A DNA stretch of 64,000 nucleotides from Bradyrhizobium nitroreducens (GTDB lineage: Bacteria; Pseudomonadota; Alphaproteobacteria; Rhizobiales; Xanthobacteraceae): contig NZ_LFJC01000003.1 of NCBI RefSeq assembly GCF_002776695.1, forward strand, positions 2,985,908 through 3,049,907, in the 5' to 3' direction. Made by a program: the position numbers and the translations under genes. Shown here one piece after another: positions 31,874 through 40,466 of the stretch. The notes under the pieces are model-generated. The model had not been told where the DNA came from. It was given only the letters and a program-made list of their open reading frames with translations, and made no database searches. How positions within the stretch are numbered: the first letter of the stretch is position 1; each line of letters starts with the position of its first letter.

Positions 31874-32302
31874 TTACCCCGCCACTTCCAGACCCATCGA
31901 ACGGGCAGAGCCCTCGACCATCTTCATGGCCGACTCGATGGTGTCGCAATTGAGATCCTTCATCTTCTTCTCGGCGATCTCGCGCACCTGCGCCTTGGTC
32001 ACCTTGCCGGCCTTGTCACGGCCCGGCGCCTTCGAGCCGGACTGGATCTTGGCAGCCTGCTTGAGGAAGAAGGACATCGGGGGGGTCTTCATCTCGAACG
32101 TGAACGAACGATCGGCGTAGATCGTGATCACGACGGGAATCGGGGTGTTCTTCTCTTCCTTCTGGGTCTGCGCGTTGAACGCCTTGCAGAACTCCATGAT
32201 GTTGAGACCGCGCTGACCGAGCGCGGGACCGATCGGGGGCGAAGGATTCGCCGCACCGGCCGGGACCTGAAGCTTCAGGTATCCGGTCACTTTCTTTGCC
32301 AT
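31874..32302 (-). CDS. rplK: 50S ribosomal protein L11
   Basis: L11 is part of the GTPase-associated centre and is needed for RelA activation by uncharged tRNA. The 142-residue protein starts [20 protein letters not shown] and has the proline-rich [20 protein letters not shown], where thiostrepton acts. The C-terminal RNA-binding domain includes [20 protein letters not shown]. It lies 6 bases upstream of rplA. The spacer to nusG, 225 bases, contains a dispersed palindromic repeat. Confidence 0.98.
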   Translation of the reverse strand: MAKKVTGYLKLQVPAGAANPSPPIGPALGQRGLNIMEFCKAFNAQTQKEEKNTPIPVVITIYADRSFTFEMKTPPMSFFLKQAAKIQSGSKAPGRDKAGKVTKAQVREIAEKKMKDLNCDTIESAMKMVEGSARSMGLEVAG

Positions 32303-32426
32303 GTATCACTCCTGTTGTGCCGGCATGCCGCCGGCGGTTTCAGGTTCGTGGTCGGGATCAACGGGCGGCTGGCAACCGCCCTCGTCCTCCCACGGCCTCT
32401 TCAGAGACGTCGCCGCCTCCACTCTC

Positions 32427-32518
32427 GTCACGCCCGGGCTTGCCCCGGGCATCCATCCCGCTTCGTAAAGTGCTTTGTCACGAAGCAGATGGATTGCCGG
32501 GTCAAGCCCGGCAATGAC
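32427..32518. repeat. REP-like palindromic repeat in the nusG-rplK spacer
   Basis: Two GC-rich palindromes (GCCCGGGCTTGCCCCGGGC and GCCGGGTCAAGCCCGGC) lie in inverted order, bounded by GTCA and TGAC and joined by ATCCAT/ATGGAT and a TTCGTAAAG/TTTGTCACGAA stem. I recognise this as a REP/RPE-type element dispersed in Bradyrhizobium and relatives. It lies within the presumed secE-nusG-rplKA transcript and could form a large hairpin there. Confidence 0.85.
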
Positions 32519-32527
32519 AGCATCGGA

Positions 32528-33082
32528 TCAGACCTTCTCGACCTGACCGAATTCCAGCTCGACGGGCGTTGCGCGGCCGAAGATCGACACCGCGACCTTC
32601 ACGCGCGAACGCGCCTCGTCGATTTCCTCGACAACGCCCGAGAACGAGGCAAACGGGCCATCGGCCACGCGCACGTTCTCGCCGATCTCGAACGACACCG
32701 ACGCCTTCGGCCGTTCCACGCCCTCCTGCACCTGGTGCAGGATCCGCATGGCCTCGGCTTCCGAGATCGGCATCGGCTTGTTTTCAGCGCCGAGGAAGCC
32801 CGTGACCTTCGGCGTGTTCTTGATCAGATGAAACGCCTCGTCGGTGAGCTTCATCTTCACCAGCACGTAGCCGGGGAAGAACTTGCGCTCGGCGTCGATC
32901 TTGCGACCGCGGCGCACTTCCGTGACCTTCTCGGTCGGCACCAGCACCAGCTCGAACAGCTCCTCGAGCCCGCGCTGCTTGGCCTGCTCGCGGATGGATT
33001 CGGCGACCTTCTTCTCGAAGTTCGAATAGGCGTGGACGATGTACCAGCGCTTGTCGGACAGTTGAGCGGTTGCGGTTGCCAT
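32528..33082 (-). CDS. nusG: Transcription termination/antitermination factor NusG
   Basis: NusG binds RNA polymerase, aids processivity and Rho termination, and contacts S10. The ATG at 33082-33080 gives 184 residues starting MATATAQLSDKRWYIVHAYS. The NGN domain contains GYVLVKMKLTDEAFHLIKNT, and the C-terminal KOW domain FEIGENVRVADGPFASFSGV. Open frame further upstream overlaps secE and is not used. The ATG shares one base with the secE stop codon, so translation is coupled. It lies 225 bases upstream of rplK. Confidence 0.97.
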   Translation of the reverse strand: MATATAQLSDKRWYIVHAYSNFEKKVAESIREQAKQRGLEELFELVLVPTEKVTEVRRGRKIDAERKFFPGYVLVKMKLTDEAFHLIKNTPKVTGFLGAENKPMPISEAEAMRILHQVQEGVERPKASVSFEIGENVRVADGPFASFSGVVEEIDEARSRVKVAVSIFGRATPVELEFGQVEKV

Positions 33083-33273
33083 CAGTGAATGCCCAGAAGG
33101 TAGGTGATGAGGACACGGATGATCTGGTCGGCGGCGAAGAAGAAGATCGAGGCCACGGCGACCATCACGAACACCATGATGGTGGTGATCGTGGTCTCGC
33201 GGCGGGTCGGCCAGGTGACCTTGGCGGTCTCCGAGCGCACTTCCTGCAAGAACTTGAACGGGCTGACTGCCAT
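33082..33273 (-). CDS. secE: Preprotein translocase subunit SecE
   Basis: SecE clamps the SecY channel in the inner membrane. The ATG at 33273-33271 gives 63 residues (MAVSPFKFLQEVRSETAKVT). A TTG 5 codons upstream is a weaker alternative. The conserved amphipathic helix with the KVTWPTRRE motif is followed by a single membrane segment (IMVFVMVAVASIFFFAADQI). The short, single-segment form is normal outside enterobacteria. A good promoter lies upstream at 33448-33476. The far upstream neighbour is a sugar methyltransferase gene instead of tRNA-Trp. Confidence 0.96.
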   Translation of the reverse strand: MAVSPFKFLQEVRSETAKVTWPTRRETTITTIMVFVMVAVASIFFFAADQIIRVLITYLLGIH

Positions 33274-33629
33274 CGTTTTGATGTCCAACGTCCGTCGACA
33301 GACGCGAATGAATTTCAGGGATCCGAACAGCCGCCGTTGGCCCAGCCCTCTGTCTCGAAGGATGAGCCGGAATCCGGGCTCGATTGTTCGGGGATTTCAA
33401 AGCCGCGCCGGAGATCCGCGTCTAACGGGCCGGCAGCGAGTGCGGGGTATCTACTGCGGATGAGGCCAAACGTCAAGGCAGCGGCGCGCTGGCAAAACCG
33501 CCCCCCATCCGCTGCGACCTCCTCCAGAGCCCATGCGAATCAACGGCTTAACGCACCGGCGGCCTGGGATCCTGACGTTCGAACCGACCGGGCCGCCCTC
33601 CTCGTGCTGGCGGCGGCCCCGGGCGACCG
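33274..33629. other. secE upstream region
   Basis: About 355 bases between secE and the methyltransferase stop codon. It contains the predicted secE promoter and a leader of about 170 bases. I looked for a duplicate of the 3' end of tRNA-Trp, which would mark an integration site, and found none. No gene is supported. Confidence 0.6.
33448..33476 (-). promoter_or_regulatory. Predicted sigma-70 promoter of secE-nusG-rplKA
   Basis: On the minus strand TTGACG (33476-33471) and TAGATA (33453-33448) are separated by exactly 17 bases, close to the alphaproteobacterial housekeeping consensus. Transcription would start near 33441, about 170 bases before secE. This gives the operon its own promoter, independent of the distant tRNA-Trp gene. 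Confidence 0.65.
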
Positions 33630-34898
33630 TCAGTCGGCCCGGTCGACCATGGAGATGCCCGGCAGCGGCACCACGAACTTGCCGCCTTCAGCGAAATAGC
33701 GGGCGTGCTTGGCCCGGATCGGGTCGACATAGCGCCAGGCGAAGACCACGACGAACGCCGGCTTGCGCTCGTACAGGGCCGCCGGCGGCAGGATCGGGAT
33801 GTCGTAGCCGGGACCCGCCATCACGTTCCCCTTCTTGGGGTCGTCGTCCACCAGGAAGTCGATCTTGTTCTCCAGGCCGAACTGCGGCAGCAGCGTCGTG
33901 GTGCCCACGGACACGCCATAGCCGGCGACCAGCTGACCGCGCGCATGGGCGGCGTCGGCCATCGCGACCAGTTCGTCGCGGATGGCGGCGATCCGCTTCA
34001 CGTAGGGCGCATAATAGGCTGGCTGATCGACGCCGAGCCGCTCTTCCTCGGCGATGAAGCGCGCGACCTCGGCCGACGGTTTCTTGGCACCGCCGGCGCG
34101 CTGCACGGTCACGCGGATCGAGCCGCCCTTGGTCCAGATGTGCTGGACGTCGATCAGCTCCATGCCGAGCCGGGCAAAGAAGCGGATCAGCGGCTTGATG
34201 TTAAAATAGGACAGATGCTCGTGATAGACCGTGTCGAGCAGGTTCTTCTCGGTGACGTCGACGCCGTATTGCGTTTCGAACACGAACAAGCCGTCCGGCG
34301 CCAGCACGTCGCGGACGCCGATCACGAGCGGATCGAGATTGTCGACATTGGCGATCATGTTGTTGGCGATCACGACGCTTGCCGCACCGTGGCTCTGCAG
34401 GATGCGGTGACCGATCGCATCGGTGAAGAAGTCGCCGATCGTCTCGATCCCCGCCTCGGTCGCGCGCTTGGCGATATCGACCGCGGGATCGACACCGAGC
34501 ACCCGCATGCCGCGCTCCTTGAAGAAGCCGAGCAACGATCCGTCGTTGCTGCCGAGCTCGACGACCAGCGAGCCCGGCGCGATGCCGAAGCGGCTGACAA
34601 CGTCGTTGGCATAGCCGGCGAAATGCTCGCGCAGGCCGAGCGAGAGCGAGGTCGTGTAGACGTAGTTGCGGTACTGGACCTCGGGATTGCCGACATGGAG
34701 AATCTGGAGATGGCCGCAATCCCTGCACAGATGCAGCGCCATCGGCACCGCGGCGCGGAACACGGGATCGTCGACGCTGGCGTCCGGGACCTGGAAGTTC
34801 GGCGTGCCGATGGGCATGCCGGCCATCGGGACGACCAGCTCTTGTTTGTCCGAGTGACAGAGGCGGCAGGTATGGCGGACGTAGAACAGGTTTTTCAT
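33630..34898 (-). CDS. SAM-dependent NDP-sugar C-methyltransferase-like protein
   Basis: The 422-residue protein matches the three-part architecture of sugar C-methyltransferases such as those for 3-C-methylated deoxysugars. First comes an N-terminal zinc site with two Cys pairs (CRLC near residue 11 and CRDC near residue 58). The central class I SAM domain has LVVELGSNDGSLLGFFKERG as motif I. The C-terminal domain contains AGYGVSVGTTTLL. The segment YHEHLSYF corresponds to the catalytic region known in TcaB9-type enzymes. It probably transfers a methyl group to carbon of a nucleotide-linked keto sugar. It is the first island gene beside secE, on the minus strand, 85 bases after the flippase-like gene. 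A paralogue lies at 52137. Confidence 0.87.
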   Translation of the reverse strand: MKNLFYVRHTCRLCHSDKQELVVPMAGMPIGTPNFQVPDASVDDPVFRAAVPMALHLCRDCGHLQILHVGNPEVQYRNYVYTTSLSLGLREHFAGYANDVVSRFGIAPGSLVVELGSNDGSLLGFFKERGMRVLGVDPAVDIAKRATEAGIETIGDFFTDAIGHRILQSHGAASVVIANNMIANVDNLDPLVIGVRDVLAPDGLFVFETQYGVDVTEKNLLDTVYHEHLSYFNIKPLIRFFARLGMELIDVQHIWTKGGSIRVTVQRAGGAKKPSAEVARFIAEEERLGVDQPAYYAPYVKRIAAIRDELVAMADAAHARGQLVAGYGVSVGTTTLLPQFGLENKIDFLVDDDPKKGNVMAGPGYDIPILPPAALYERKPAFVVVFAWRYVDPIRAKHARYFAEGGKFVVPLPGISMVDRAD

Positions 34899-34983
34899 CG
34901 TGGAACCGAAAAATGAGATACGCGATCGGGTGAGGCAATCCCACCCCGTGAAGTCCAGACCGGCAGCAACGAGCTGAAGCGGG

Positions 34984-36003
34984 TCATGGGTGACTCGAAA
35001 CTTCCTTGCCCAGCCCGTCGTAGCTGGGGGCGTCCTGCGCCGCCATGGCGGCCTTGTCAGCTGAATACGATCCGCGCTCCGGACTTGCCAGCCAGATGGC
35101 GCCGCCGACGAGCCCGATGATCACGCTGATGGCGCCGAGCAGGAGCGACACCGACAGCGCTTCCTCGGAAGGGACACCCGCCAGGCCGAGACAGGCGACC
35201 ATCGCCCCCTCGCGAACGCCCCAGCCGCTGATCGAGATCGGAACCGCCGTCAACAGCACCACGGGCGGAATCAGGATGCCGGCATCCACCACCGAGAGCT
35301 GCGCTCCGACACCGCGCGCTAGGGCGAAGCAGGCCGCCGCGGTCACGAGATGGATGAGCAGCGCCGACCCGAACAGCAAAGCGCGGCGCTCGGACTGCAA
35401 GAGAAGGAACCGGACCAGCGCCCCGAACCGGACGAAGCTTGCGATCGCCCGATGGGCGATGAGGCGTTTGGGCAGCCGGTCGAGCGTCAACAGAACCACG
35501 GTGCCGGCGACGCCGGCCAGCGTCAGCCCACCGATGGCCAGGATCGCGGCCTGATCGGACACGCGAGACAACAGGAAGGGCAATCCGGCCACCATCAGCG
35601 CAATCAGCCCGATCAACGCCGTGAACCGGTCGGCCGCGACGCCCTTGACCGCCTCCGGCCACTGCACGCCGCGCTGGCGCAGCAGCCACATCCGCACCGC
35701 GTCACCGCCGACCGAGGACGGCAACACCTGATTGAACCAGAGGCTGATCATCAGGATCCGCCAGCCCGCGAGCCAATCCAGCGACACGCCGAGCGCGCGC
35801 ATGATCAGCTCCCAGCGGCCGTTGAGCAAGAAGGTCTGGAAGAAGATCAGCGCCAGCGCGAGGACGAACAGCAAAGGATCGACCGAGACCAGATGGCTCC
35901 GCAACCGCTGCAGGTCGAGACCGCGCGCGATGTAGACCAGCACCGCGATCGACAGCAGCAGCTTTACCGAAAACAGGGCCGCCTGCTTGAATCGCGACTG
36001 CAT
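34984..36003 (-). CDS. Flippase-like membrane protein of the lysylphosphatidylglycerol synthase TM family
   Basis: This 339-residue protein has about eight hydrophobic segments and the conserved features of the YbhN/AglD-like family: NGRWELIMRALGV, NQVLPSSVGGDAVRMWLLR and SISGWGVREGAMVACLGLAG. Relatives include the membrane half of lysylphosphatidylglycerol synthases and proteins in polysaccharide and lipid-linked sugar loci; their exact role is often unknown. Here transfer or flipping of a lipid-linked sugar is a reasonable inference. It is 12 bases after the SIS isomerase gene and shares an operon with it. A clear paralogue lies at 48605, about 13 kb away on the other strand. Confidence 0.85.
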   Translation of the reverse strand: MQSRFKQAALFSVKLLLSIAVLVYIARGLDLQRLRSHLVSVDPLLFVLALALIFFQTFLLNGRWELIMRALGVSLDWLAGWRILMISLWFNQVLPSSVGGDAVRMWLLRQRGVQWPEAVKGVAADRFTALIGLIALMVAGLPFLLSRVSDQAAILAIGGLTLAGVAGTVVLLTLDRLPKRLIAHRAIASFVRFGALVRFLLLQSERRALLFGSALLIHLVTAAACFALARGVGAQLSVVDAGILIPPVVLLTAVPISISGWGVREGAMVACLGLAGVPSEEALSVSLLLGAISVIIGLVGGAIWLASPERGSYSADKAAMAAQDAPSYDGLGKEVSSHP

Positions 36004-36015
36004 CGGATGCCCGCC

Positions 36016-36627
36016 TCAGGACGCCGGATATTCCGCACGACCGATGACGAGGTCGATCGCGGCCATCATCCAGAACTGGTGCGTGGTCTCGACAATGTTG
36101 TAGCTGCGGCTGTCGACGAAGAAATTGACGTCGCCGAGATTGCGCAGGGGATTGTCCGCATTCATCCCCGACAGCGTGATCACGTCGAGCTTCATCGAGC
36201 GCGCCTGCGCAACCGCATTGAGGATGTTCTTCGACCGCCCCGACGAGCTGATCGCGACGAGGCAGTCCCCGGCACGGGCGTTCAGCCGCACGGCGTGCGC
36301 GATCCAATCCTCGAACCCGTAGTCGTTGGCAAGGCACGACATCATGCTCGCGTCGCTGAAGCAGAGCGCGGGCACCGATGCGTTCTTCGCAAGATCGATC
36401 GCCAGATGCGAGGCGATGCCGGCGGAGCCGCCGTTGCCGATGAAGATGACGCGGCCGCCCTGCTCGCGCACGCGCAACCAGATCGCGCGGGTGGCGGAGA
36501 TCTGAGCGAAAACGCGATCGTCGATCGCCGTCGCGCGATGGAGACGCCCCACATAGTCGTCGAGGAAAGCCTTGTGATCGGGATCGACGGACTCGACTGG
36601 CATGGGCTGGCGGCTCGGCTGCAACAT
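36016..36627 (-). CDS. SIS-domain phosphosugar isomerase, GmhA-like
   Basis: The protein has a single SIS (sugar isomerase) domain. RVIFIGNGGSAGIASHLAID matches the phosphate-binding start of GmhA (sedoheptulose-7-phosphate isomerase) and related enzymes, and LVAISSSGRSKNILNAVAQA is the second SIS signature. From the ATG at 36627 it has 203 residues. The frame is open 30 codons further upstream, but that part lies in the divergent promoter region and looks non-coding. The likely reaction is aldose-ketose isomerisation of a heptose phosphate or similar sugar phosphate. The nearby nucleotidyltransferase-kinase fusion, HAD phosphatase and transketolase strengthen this. It is divergent from the plus-strand operon. 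Confidence 0.85.
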   Translation of the reverse strand: MLQPSRQPMPVESVDPDHKAFLDDYVGRLHRATAIDDRVFAQISATRAIWLRVREQGGRVIFIGNGGSAGIASHLAIDLAKNASVPALCFSDASMMSCLANDYGFEDWIAHAVRLNARAGDCLVAISSSGRSKNILNAVAQARSMKLDVITLSGMNADNPLRNLGDVNFFVDSRSYNIVETTHQFWMMAAIDLVIGRAEYPAS

Positions 36628-36656
36628 GACGCCCTGATACCGGCTATTACTAGGGA

Positions 36657-36681
36657 TTGCAAAGGTATAATGCTTGCAAAG
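36657..36681. promoter_or_regulatory. Direct repeat TTGCAAAG flanking a TATAAT box in the divergent promoter region
   Basis: Two identical 8-base copies of TTGCAAAG start at 36657 and 36674, 17 bases apart. Between them lies TATAAT (36666-36671) on the plus strand. No clear -35 is seen. The region separates the divergent SIS and epimerase genes, so a repressor or activator binding here could control both arms of the locus. Inference. Confidence 0.45.
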
Positions 36682-36768
36682 TCGGCGAGCGGCTGATAGT
36701 CGGCTTTCGGGTTTCACTTAACATTGGCGGGCCTGTTTCGCTGGGCATTCGCGTCACGGATGTTCCCC

Positions 36769-37785
36769 ATGAAATGCATTGTTACTGGTGGCGCTGGTTT
36801 CATCGGAAGTCACCTCGTCGACCGCCTCCTCGACGATGGCCATGAAGTGGTCGCGCTCGATAATTTCGTGATCGGCCGCCCCGAAAATCTGGCCTCGCGC
36901 GCCAATTCGAGCCAGCTGAAGGTCGTGCGGGCCGACGTCACCGACCTCGAATCGATCAAACCGTATTTCCACGGGATCGACTGGGTTTTCCACCTCGCCG
37001 CGCTCGCGGACATCGTTCCCTCGATCGAGTCCCCGATCCCGTATCATCGCGCCAATGTCGACGGCACGGTCAACGTTCTCGAGGCGGCGCGGCACGCCGG
37101 CGCCAAGCGCTTCGTCTACGCCGCATCCTCGTCCTGCTACGGCATTCCCGACGTCTATCCGACGCCGGAGAGCGCCGAGATCCGGCCGATGTATCCCTAC
37201 GCGCTTACCAAAAATCTCGGCGAGCAGTGCGTCATGCACTGGTGCCAGGTCTACAAGCTGCCTGCGGTCGCGCTGCGCCTGTTCAACGTCTATGGGCCGC
37301 GCCATCGGACCACCGGCACCTACGGCGCCGTGTTCGGCGTGTTCATGGCGCAGAAGCTCGCCGGCAAGCCCTTCACGGTGGTCGGCGACGGCGAGCAGAC
37401 GCGCGACTTCACCTTCGTGAGCGACGTCGCCGACGCCTTCGTCACCGCTGCCCGCTCCGATGTCTCGCACGAAATACTCAACGTCGGCTCGGACAACACC
37501 TACAGCGTCAACCGGCTGGTCGAGCTTCTCGGCGGCGACAAGGTCCATATTCCCAAGCGTCCGGGCGAGCCCGATTGCACCTACGCCGACATCACCAAGA
37601 TCAAGCGGGTCCTGAACTGGACGCCGAAGGTGAAATTCGAGGACGGCGTCGCGACGATGCTGAAATCGATGGATCAGTACAAGGACGCGCCGCTGTGGAC
37701 GGTCGACAAGATCGCCGACGCCACCAAGGACTGGTTCAAATATCTCGGTGACGACAACGGCTCGCCGCAAAAGGCAAGCTCTTGA
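36769..37785 (+). CDS. NAD-dependent nucleotide-sugar epimerase/dehydratase (extended SDR)
   Basis: This 338-residue extended short-chain dehydrogenase binds NAD through CIVTGGAGFIGSHLVDRLLD at the N-terminus. The catalytic triad region shows YAASSSCYG and YALTK (Tyr and Lys). It resembles UDP-glucose 4-epimerases and dTDP-glucose 4,6-dehydratases. NDP-sugar is the likely substrate, but epimerase and dehydratase cannot be told apart here. Start at ATG 36769; a TTG 15 codons upstream gives an unlikely N-terminus. It is the first gene of the plus-strand operon, 84 bases before the nucleotidyltransferase-kinase fusion. Confidence 0.9.
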   Translation: MKCIVTGGAGFIGSHLVDRLLDDGHEVVALDNFVIGRPENLASRANSSQLKVVRADVTDLESIKPYFHGIDWVFHLAALADIVPSIESPIPYHRANVDGTVNVLEAARHAGAKRFVYAASSSCYGIPDVYPTPESAEIRPMYPYALTKNLGEQCVMHWCQVYKLPAVALRLFNVYGPRHRTTGTYGAVFGVFMAQKLAGKPFTVVGDGEQTRDFTFVSDVADAFVTAARSDVSHEILNVGSDNTYSVNRLVELLGGDKVHIPKRPGEPDCTYADITKIKRVLNWTPKVKFEDGVATMLKSMDQYKDAPLWTVDKIADATKDWFKYLGDDNGSPQKASS

Positions 37786-37869
37786 ACAGGTTCGCCGGAT
37801 AACGTTGCTTGCGATTCGATCATTTTCCGGGCGGCCATCTGAGACCTACCGGCGCTTTGGGTAATTCAC

Positions 37870-39435
37870 ATGGGTAATGCTCCGAAAGACAAGCCGGCCG
37901 TCCATCCGGCCCCGCACGACAAGATCAGGACGATCGAGGAGCTCGGCGAGATCGCGCGCGCCGCGCAGGCCAAGGGCCTGACCGTCGCGCTCTGTCACGG
38001 CGTGTTCGATCTGGTGCATCTCGGCCACGTCCGGCACATCCTGGCGGCGCGCAACGAGGCCGACGTGGTCATCGTGACCATCACCGCCGACCGTTTCGTC
38101 AACAAGGGCCCGGGACGGCCGATCTTTCCGGAGAACATGCGCGCCGAGATGCTCGCCGCGCTCGGCACGGTCGACTGGGTCGGCATCAACCTGACCTCCA
38201 GCGCCGAGCCGGTCCTCGACACCGTGCGCCCCGACATCTACGTGAAGGGCTCGGACTATGAGAACCCCGAGGACGATGTCACCGGCAAGATCGCCGTCGA
38301 GCGCGAGGCCGTCGAGCGCCATGGCGGGCGCATCGTCTTCACGCGCGACGTGACCTTCTCTTCGTCGTCGCTGTTGAACCGCTATTTCGACATCTACGAT
38401 CCTCCCCTGCGCGACTACCTGCAGAAGGTGCGCGAAGGCGGCGGCGCCGACCGCCTGCTGAAGCTGATCGACAAGATCCAGGACATGCACGTCGTGCTGG
38501 TCGGCGACACCATCATCGACGAATACCAGTACGTCACGGCGCTCGGAAAGGCGTCCAAGGAGAACATCGTCGCGACCCTGCTCAAGAACGGCGAGCAGTT
38601 TGCCGGCGGCGTGATCGCCGCGGCCAACCACGTCGCGAGCTTCTGCAAGTCGGTCGAGATCGTCACGACGCTCGGCGGCAACGACTACCCCGAGGAGTTC
38701 ATCCGCGCGCATGTCCGCCCGAACGTCACGCTGACGCCGATCCGCATCCAGGGCCGCCCGACCACCCGAAAATTGCGGTACGTCGAGATGGGCTATCTGC
38801 ACAAGCTGTTCGAAGTCTACACGATGGACGACACGCCGCTCGAGGAGACCACGCGCAAGGAGATCGACCGCGTCACCGCCGAGCGCGTGCGCGGCGCGGA
38901 CGTCGTCATCGTCACCGATTTCGGTCACGGCATGATCGCGTCCAGCACGATCGAGACGCTGATCGCGAACTCCAAGTTCCTGGCGGTCAACGCCCAGAGC
39001 AACAGCGGCAACCACGGCTACAATCTGATCACGAAGTATCCAAAGGCCGACTACATCTGCATCGACGCGCCGGAAGCGCGGCTCGCCGCCACCGACAAGT
39101 TCAACGACATAGCCTCGGTGATCGAGGACGGCCTGCATCGCAAGATCGATTGCGACAACATGATCATCACGCACGGCTCGTTCGGCTGCTACCCCTTCTC
39201 GTCGAAGACCGGCGTCGCGCGCGTGCCCGCCTTCACCAAGACAGTGGTCGACACGGTCGGCGCCGGCGACGCCTTCCTGACGATCACGGCGCCGCTGGTG
39301 GCGGCCGGCGGCAACATCGAGGACGTCGCCTTCATCGGCAACGCGGCGGGCGCGATCAAGGTCGGCATCGTCGGTCACCGCAGCTCGGTCGAGAAGGCGC
39401 CGCTGGTCAAGTTTGTCACCGCGTTGTTGAAGTAA
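37870..39435 (+). CDS. Nucleotidyltransferase-PfkB kinase fusion, reverse domain order to HldE
   Basis: The 521-residue protein joins a cytidylyltransferase-type domain (about 20-165; GVFDLVHLGHVRHI with the HxGH motif, and the later VKGSDYENPEDDVTGK) to a ribokinase/PfkB-type sugar kinase (about 205-521; GDTIIDEYQYV near the start and VVDTVGAGDAFLT with the catalytic Asp near the end). In E. coli HldE, which makes ADP-heptose, the kinase comes first and the nucleotidyltransferase second; here the order is reversed. It should phosphorylate and nucleotide-activate a sugar, probably heptose-like. Both active sites look intact. It lies 29 bases before the next epimerase gene. Confidence 0.9.
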   Translation: MGNAPKDKPAVHPAPHDKIRTIEELGEIARAAQAKGLTVALCHGVFDLVHLGHVRHILAARNEADVVIVTITADRFVNKGPGRPIFPENMRAEMLAALGTVDWVGINLTSSAEPVLDTVRPDIYVKGSDYENPEDDVTGKIAVEREAVERHGGRIVFTRDVTFSSSSLLNRYFDIYDPPLRDYLQKVREGGGADRLLKLIDKIQDMHVVLVGDTIIDEYQYVTALGKASKENIVATLLKNGEQFAGGVIAAANHVASFCKSVEIVTTLGGNDYPEEFIRAHVRPNVTLTPIRIQGRPTTRKLRYVEMGYLHKLFEVYTMDDTPLEETTRKEIDRVTAERVRGADVVIVTDFGHGMIASSTIETLIANSKFLAVNAQSNSGNHGYNLITKYPKADYICIDAPEARLAATDKFNDIASVIEDGLHRKIDCDNMIITHGSFGCYPFSSKTGVARVPAFTKTVVDTVGAGDAFLTITAPLVAAGGNIEDVAFIGNAAGAIKVGIVGHRSSVEKAPLVKFVTALLK

Positions 39436-39464
39436 GCGCGACCGAAAAAATCTGGAGAACGACA

Positions 39465-40466
39465 GTGATTGATCAGAAATGGAACGTGATGGTCACCGGT
39501 GGCGCCGGCTATGTCGGCAGCGTGCTGGTTCCGCAATTGCTGGCGGCGGGCCACAAGGTCACCGTGCTCGACCTCTTCATGTACGGCGAGGACGTCTTCA
39601 ACGCCGTCCGCGACAATCCCAATCTTCGCCTGATCAAGGGCGACATCCGCGATGAGGCCGCGATCAACGAGGCGCTGCGCGGCAACAACGCGGTGATCCA
39701 CCTCGCCTGCATCTCCAACGACCCCTCGTTCGAGCTGGATCCGGGGCTCGGCAAGTCCATCAACTACGACTGCTTCCGCCCGATGGTGCGCGCCGCCAAG
39801 AAGGCGGGCATCAAGCGCTTCATCTACGCCTCCTCGTCGAGCGTCTACGGCATCAAGGACGAGGCCGAGGTGACCGAGGAGCTGTCCTGCGAACCGCTCA
39901 CGGACTATTCGAAGTACAAGGCGATGTGCGAGACCGATCTCGCCGACGAGGCCGCCTCCGGCTTCGTCACCTGCACGGTTCGTCCCGCCACGGTCTGCGG
40001 CTACGCTCCGCGGCAGCGGCTCGACGTCGTCGTCAACATCCTGACCAACCTCGCGGTCAACACCGGCCGCATCCGTGTGTTCGGCGGAACGCAGAAGCGG
40101 CCGAACCTGCACATCCAGGACATGTCGGCGGCCTATCTGTTCCTGCTCCAGCAGGACGACGCCAAGATCGACGGCAAGACCTACAACATCGGCTACGAAA
40201 ACCACGCGCTGATGAAGATCGCCGACATCGTCAAGTCGGTGGTCGGCAACAACGTCGAGGTCGCCGTCGAGCCGACCGACGATCTCCGCTCCTACCACGT
40301 CTCCTCGGAGAAGATCCGCCGCGAGCTCGGATTTGCGCCGACGCACACGATCGAGCAGGCCGTCTCCGGCCTCGTGGACGCCTTCAAGGCCGGCCGCCTG
40401 CCGAACTCGCTGAACGATCCCCGGTACTTCAACATCAAGATGATGCAGAACATCAGCCTGAAGTGA
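39465..40466 (+). CDS. NAD-dependent epimerase/dehydratase (second copy)
   Basis: A second extended SDR, 333 residues, with VMVTGGAGYVGSVLVPQLLA at the N-terminus, YASSSSVYG and the YSKYK catalytic motif. It differs clearly from the 36769 protein, so it probably acts on another intermediate. Family members include NDP-sugar epimerases and dehydratases. The start is a GTG at 39465 with GGAGA 6 bases before it (39454-39458). Its stop overlaps the GTG start of the HAD phosphatase by 4 bases, so the two are coupled. Confidence 0.9.
   Translation: MIDQKWNVMVTGGAGYVGSVLVPQLLAAGHKVTVLDLFMYGEDVFNAVRDNPNLRLIKGDIRDEAAINEALRGNNAVIHLACISNDPSFELDPGLGKSINYDCFRPMVRAAKKAGIKRFIYASSSSVYGIKDEAEVTEELSCEPLTDYSKYKAMCETDLADEAASGFVTCTVRPATVCGYAPRQRLDVVVNILTNLAVNTGRIRVFGGTQKRPNLHIQDMSAAYLFLLQQDDAKIDGKTYNIGYENHALMKIADIVKSVVGNNVEVAVEPTDDLRSYHVSSEKIRRELGFAPTHTIEQAVSGLVDAFKAGRLPNSLNDPRYFNIKMMQNISLK

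Noticed and set aside
33289..33629. Possible attachment-site duplicate of the tRNA-Trp 3' end near secE
   Set aside because: I looked for a copy of GGTTCGAGCCCTGCC or its complement and found none; only unrelated GC-rich words occur.
36628..36717. N-terminal extension of the SIS isomerase to 36717
   Set aside because: It lies in the divergent promoter region, has no SIS character and crosses the TATAAT box and direct repeat.
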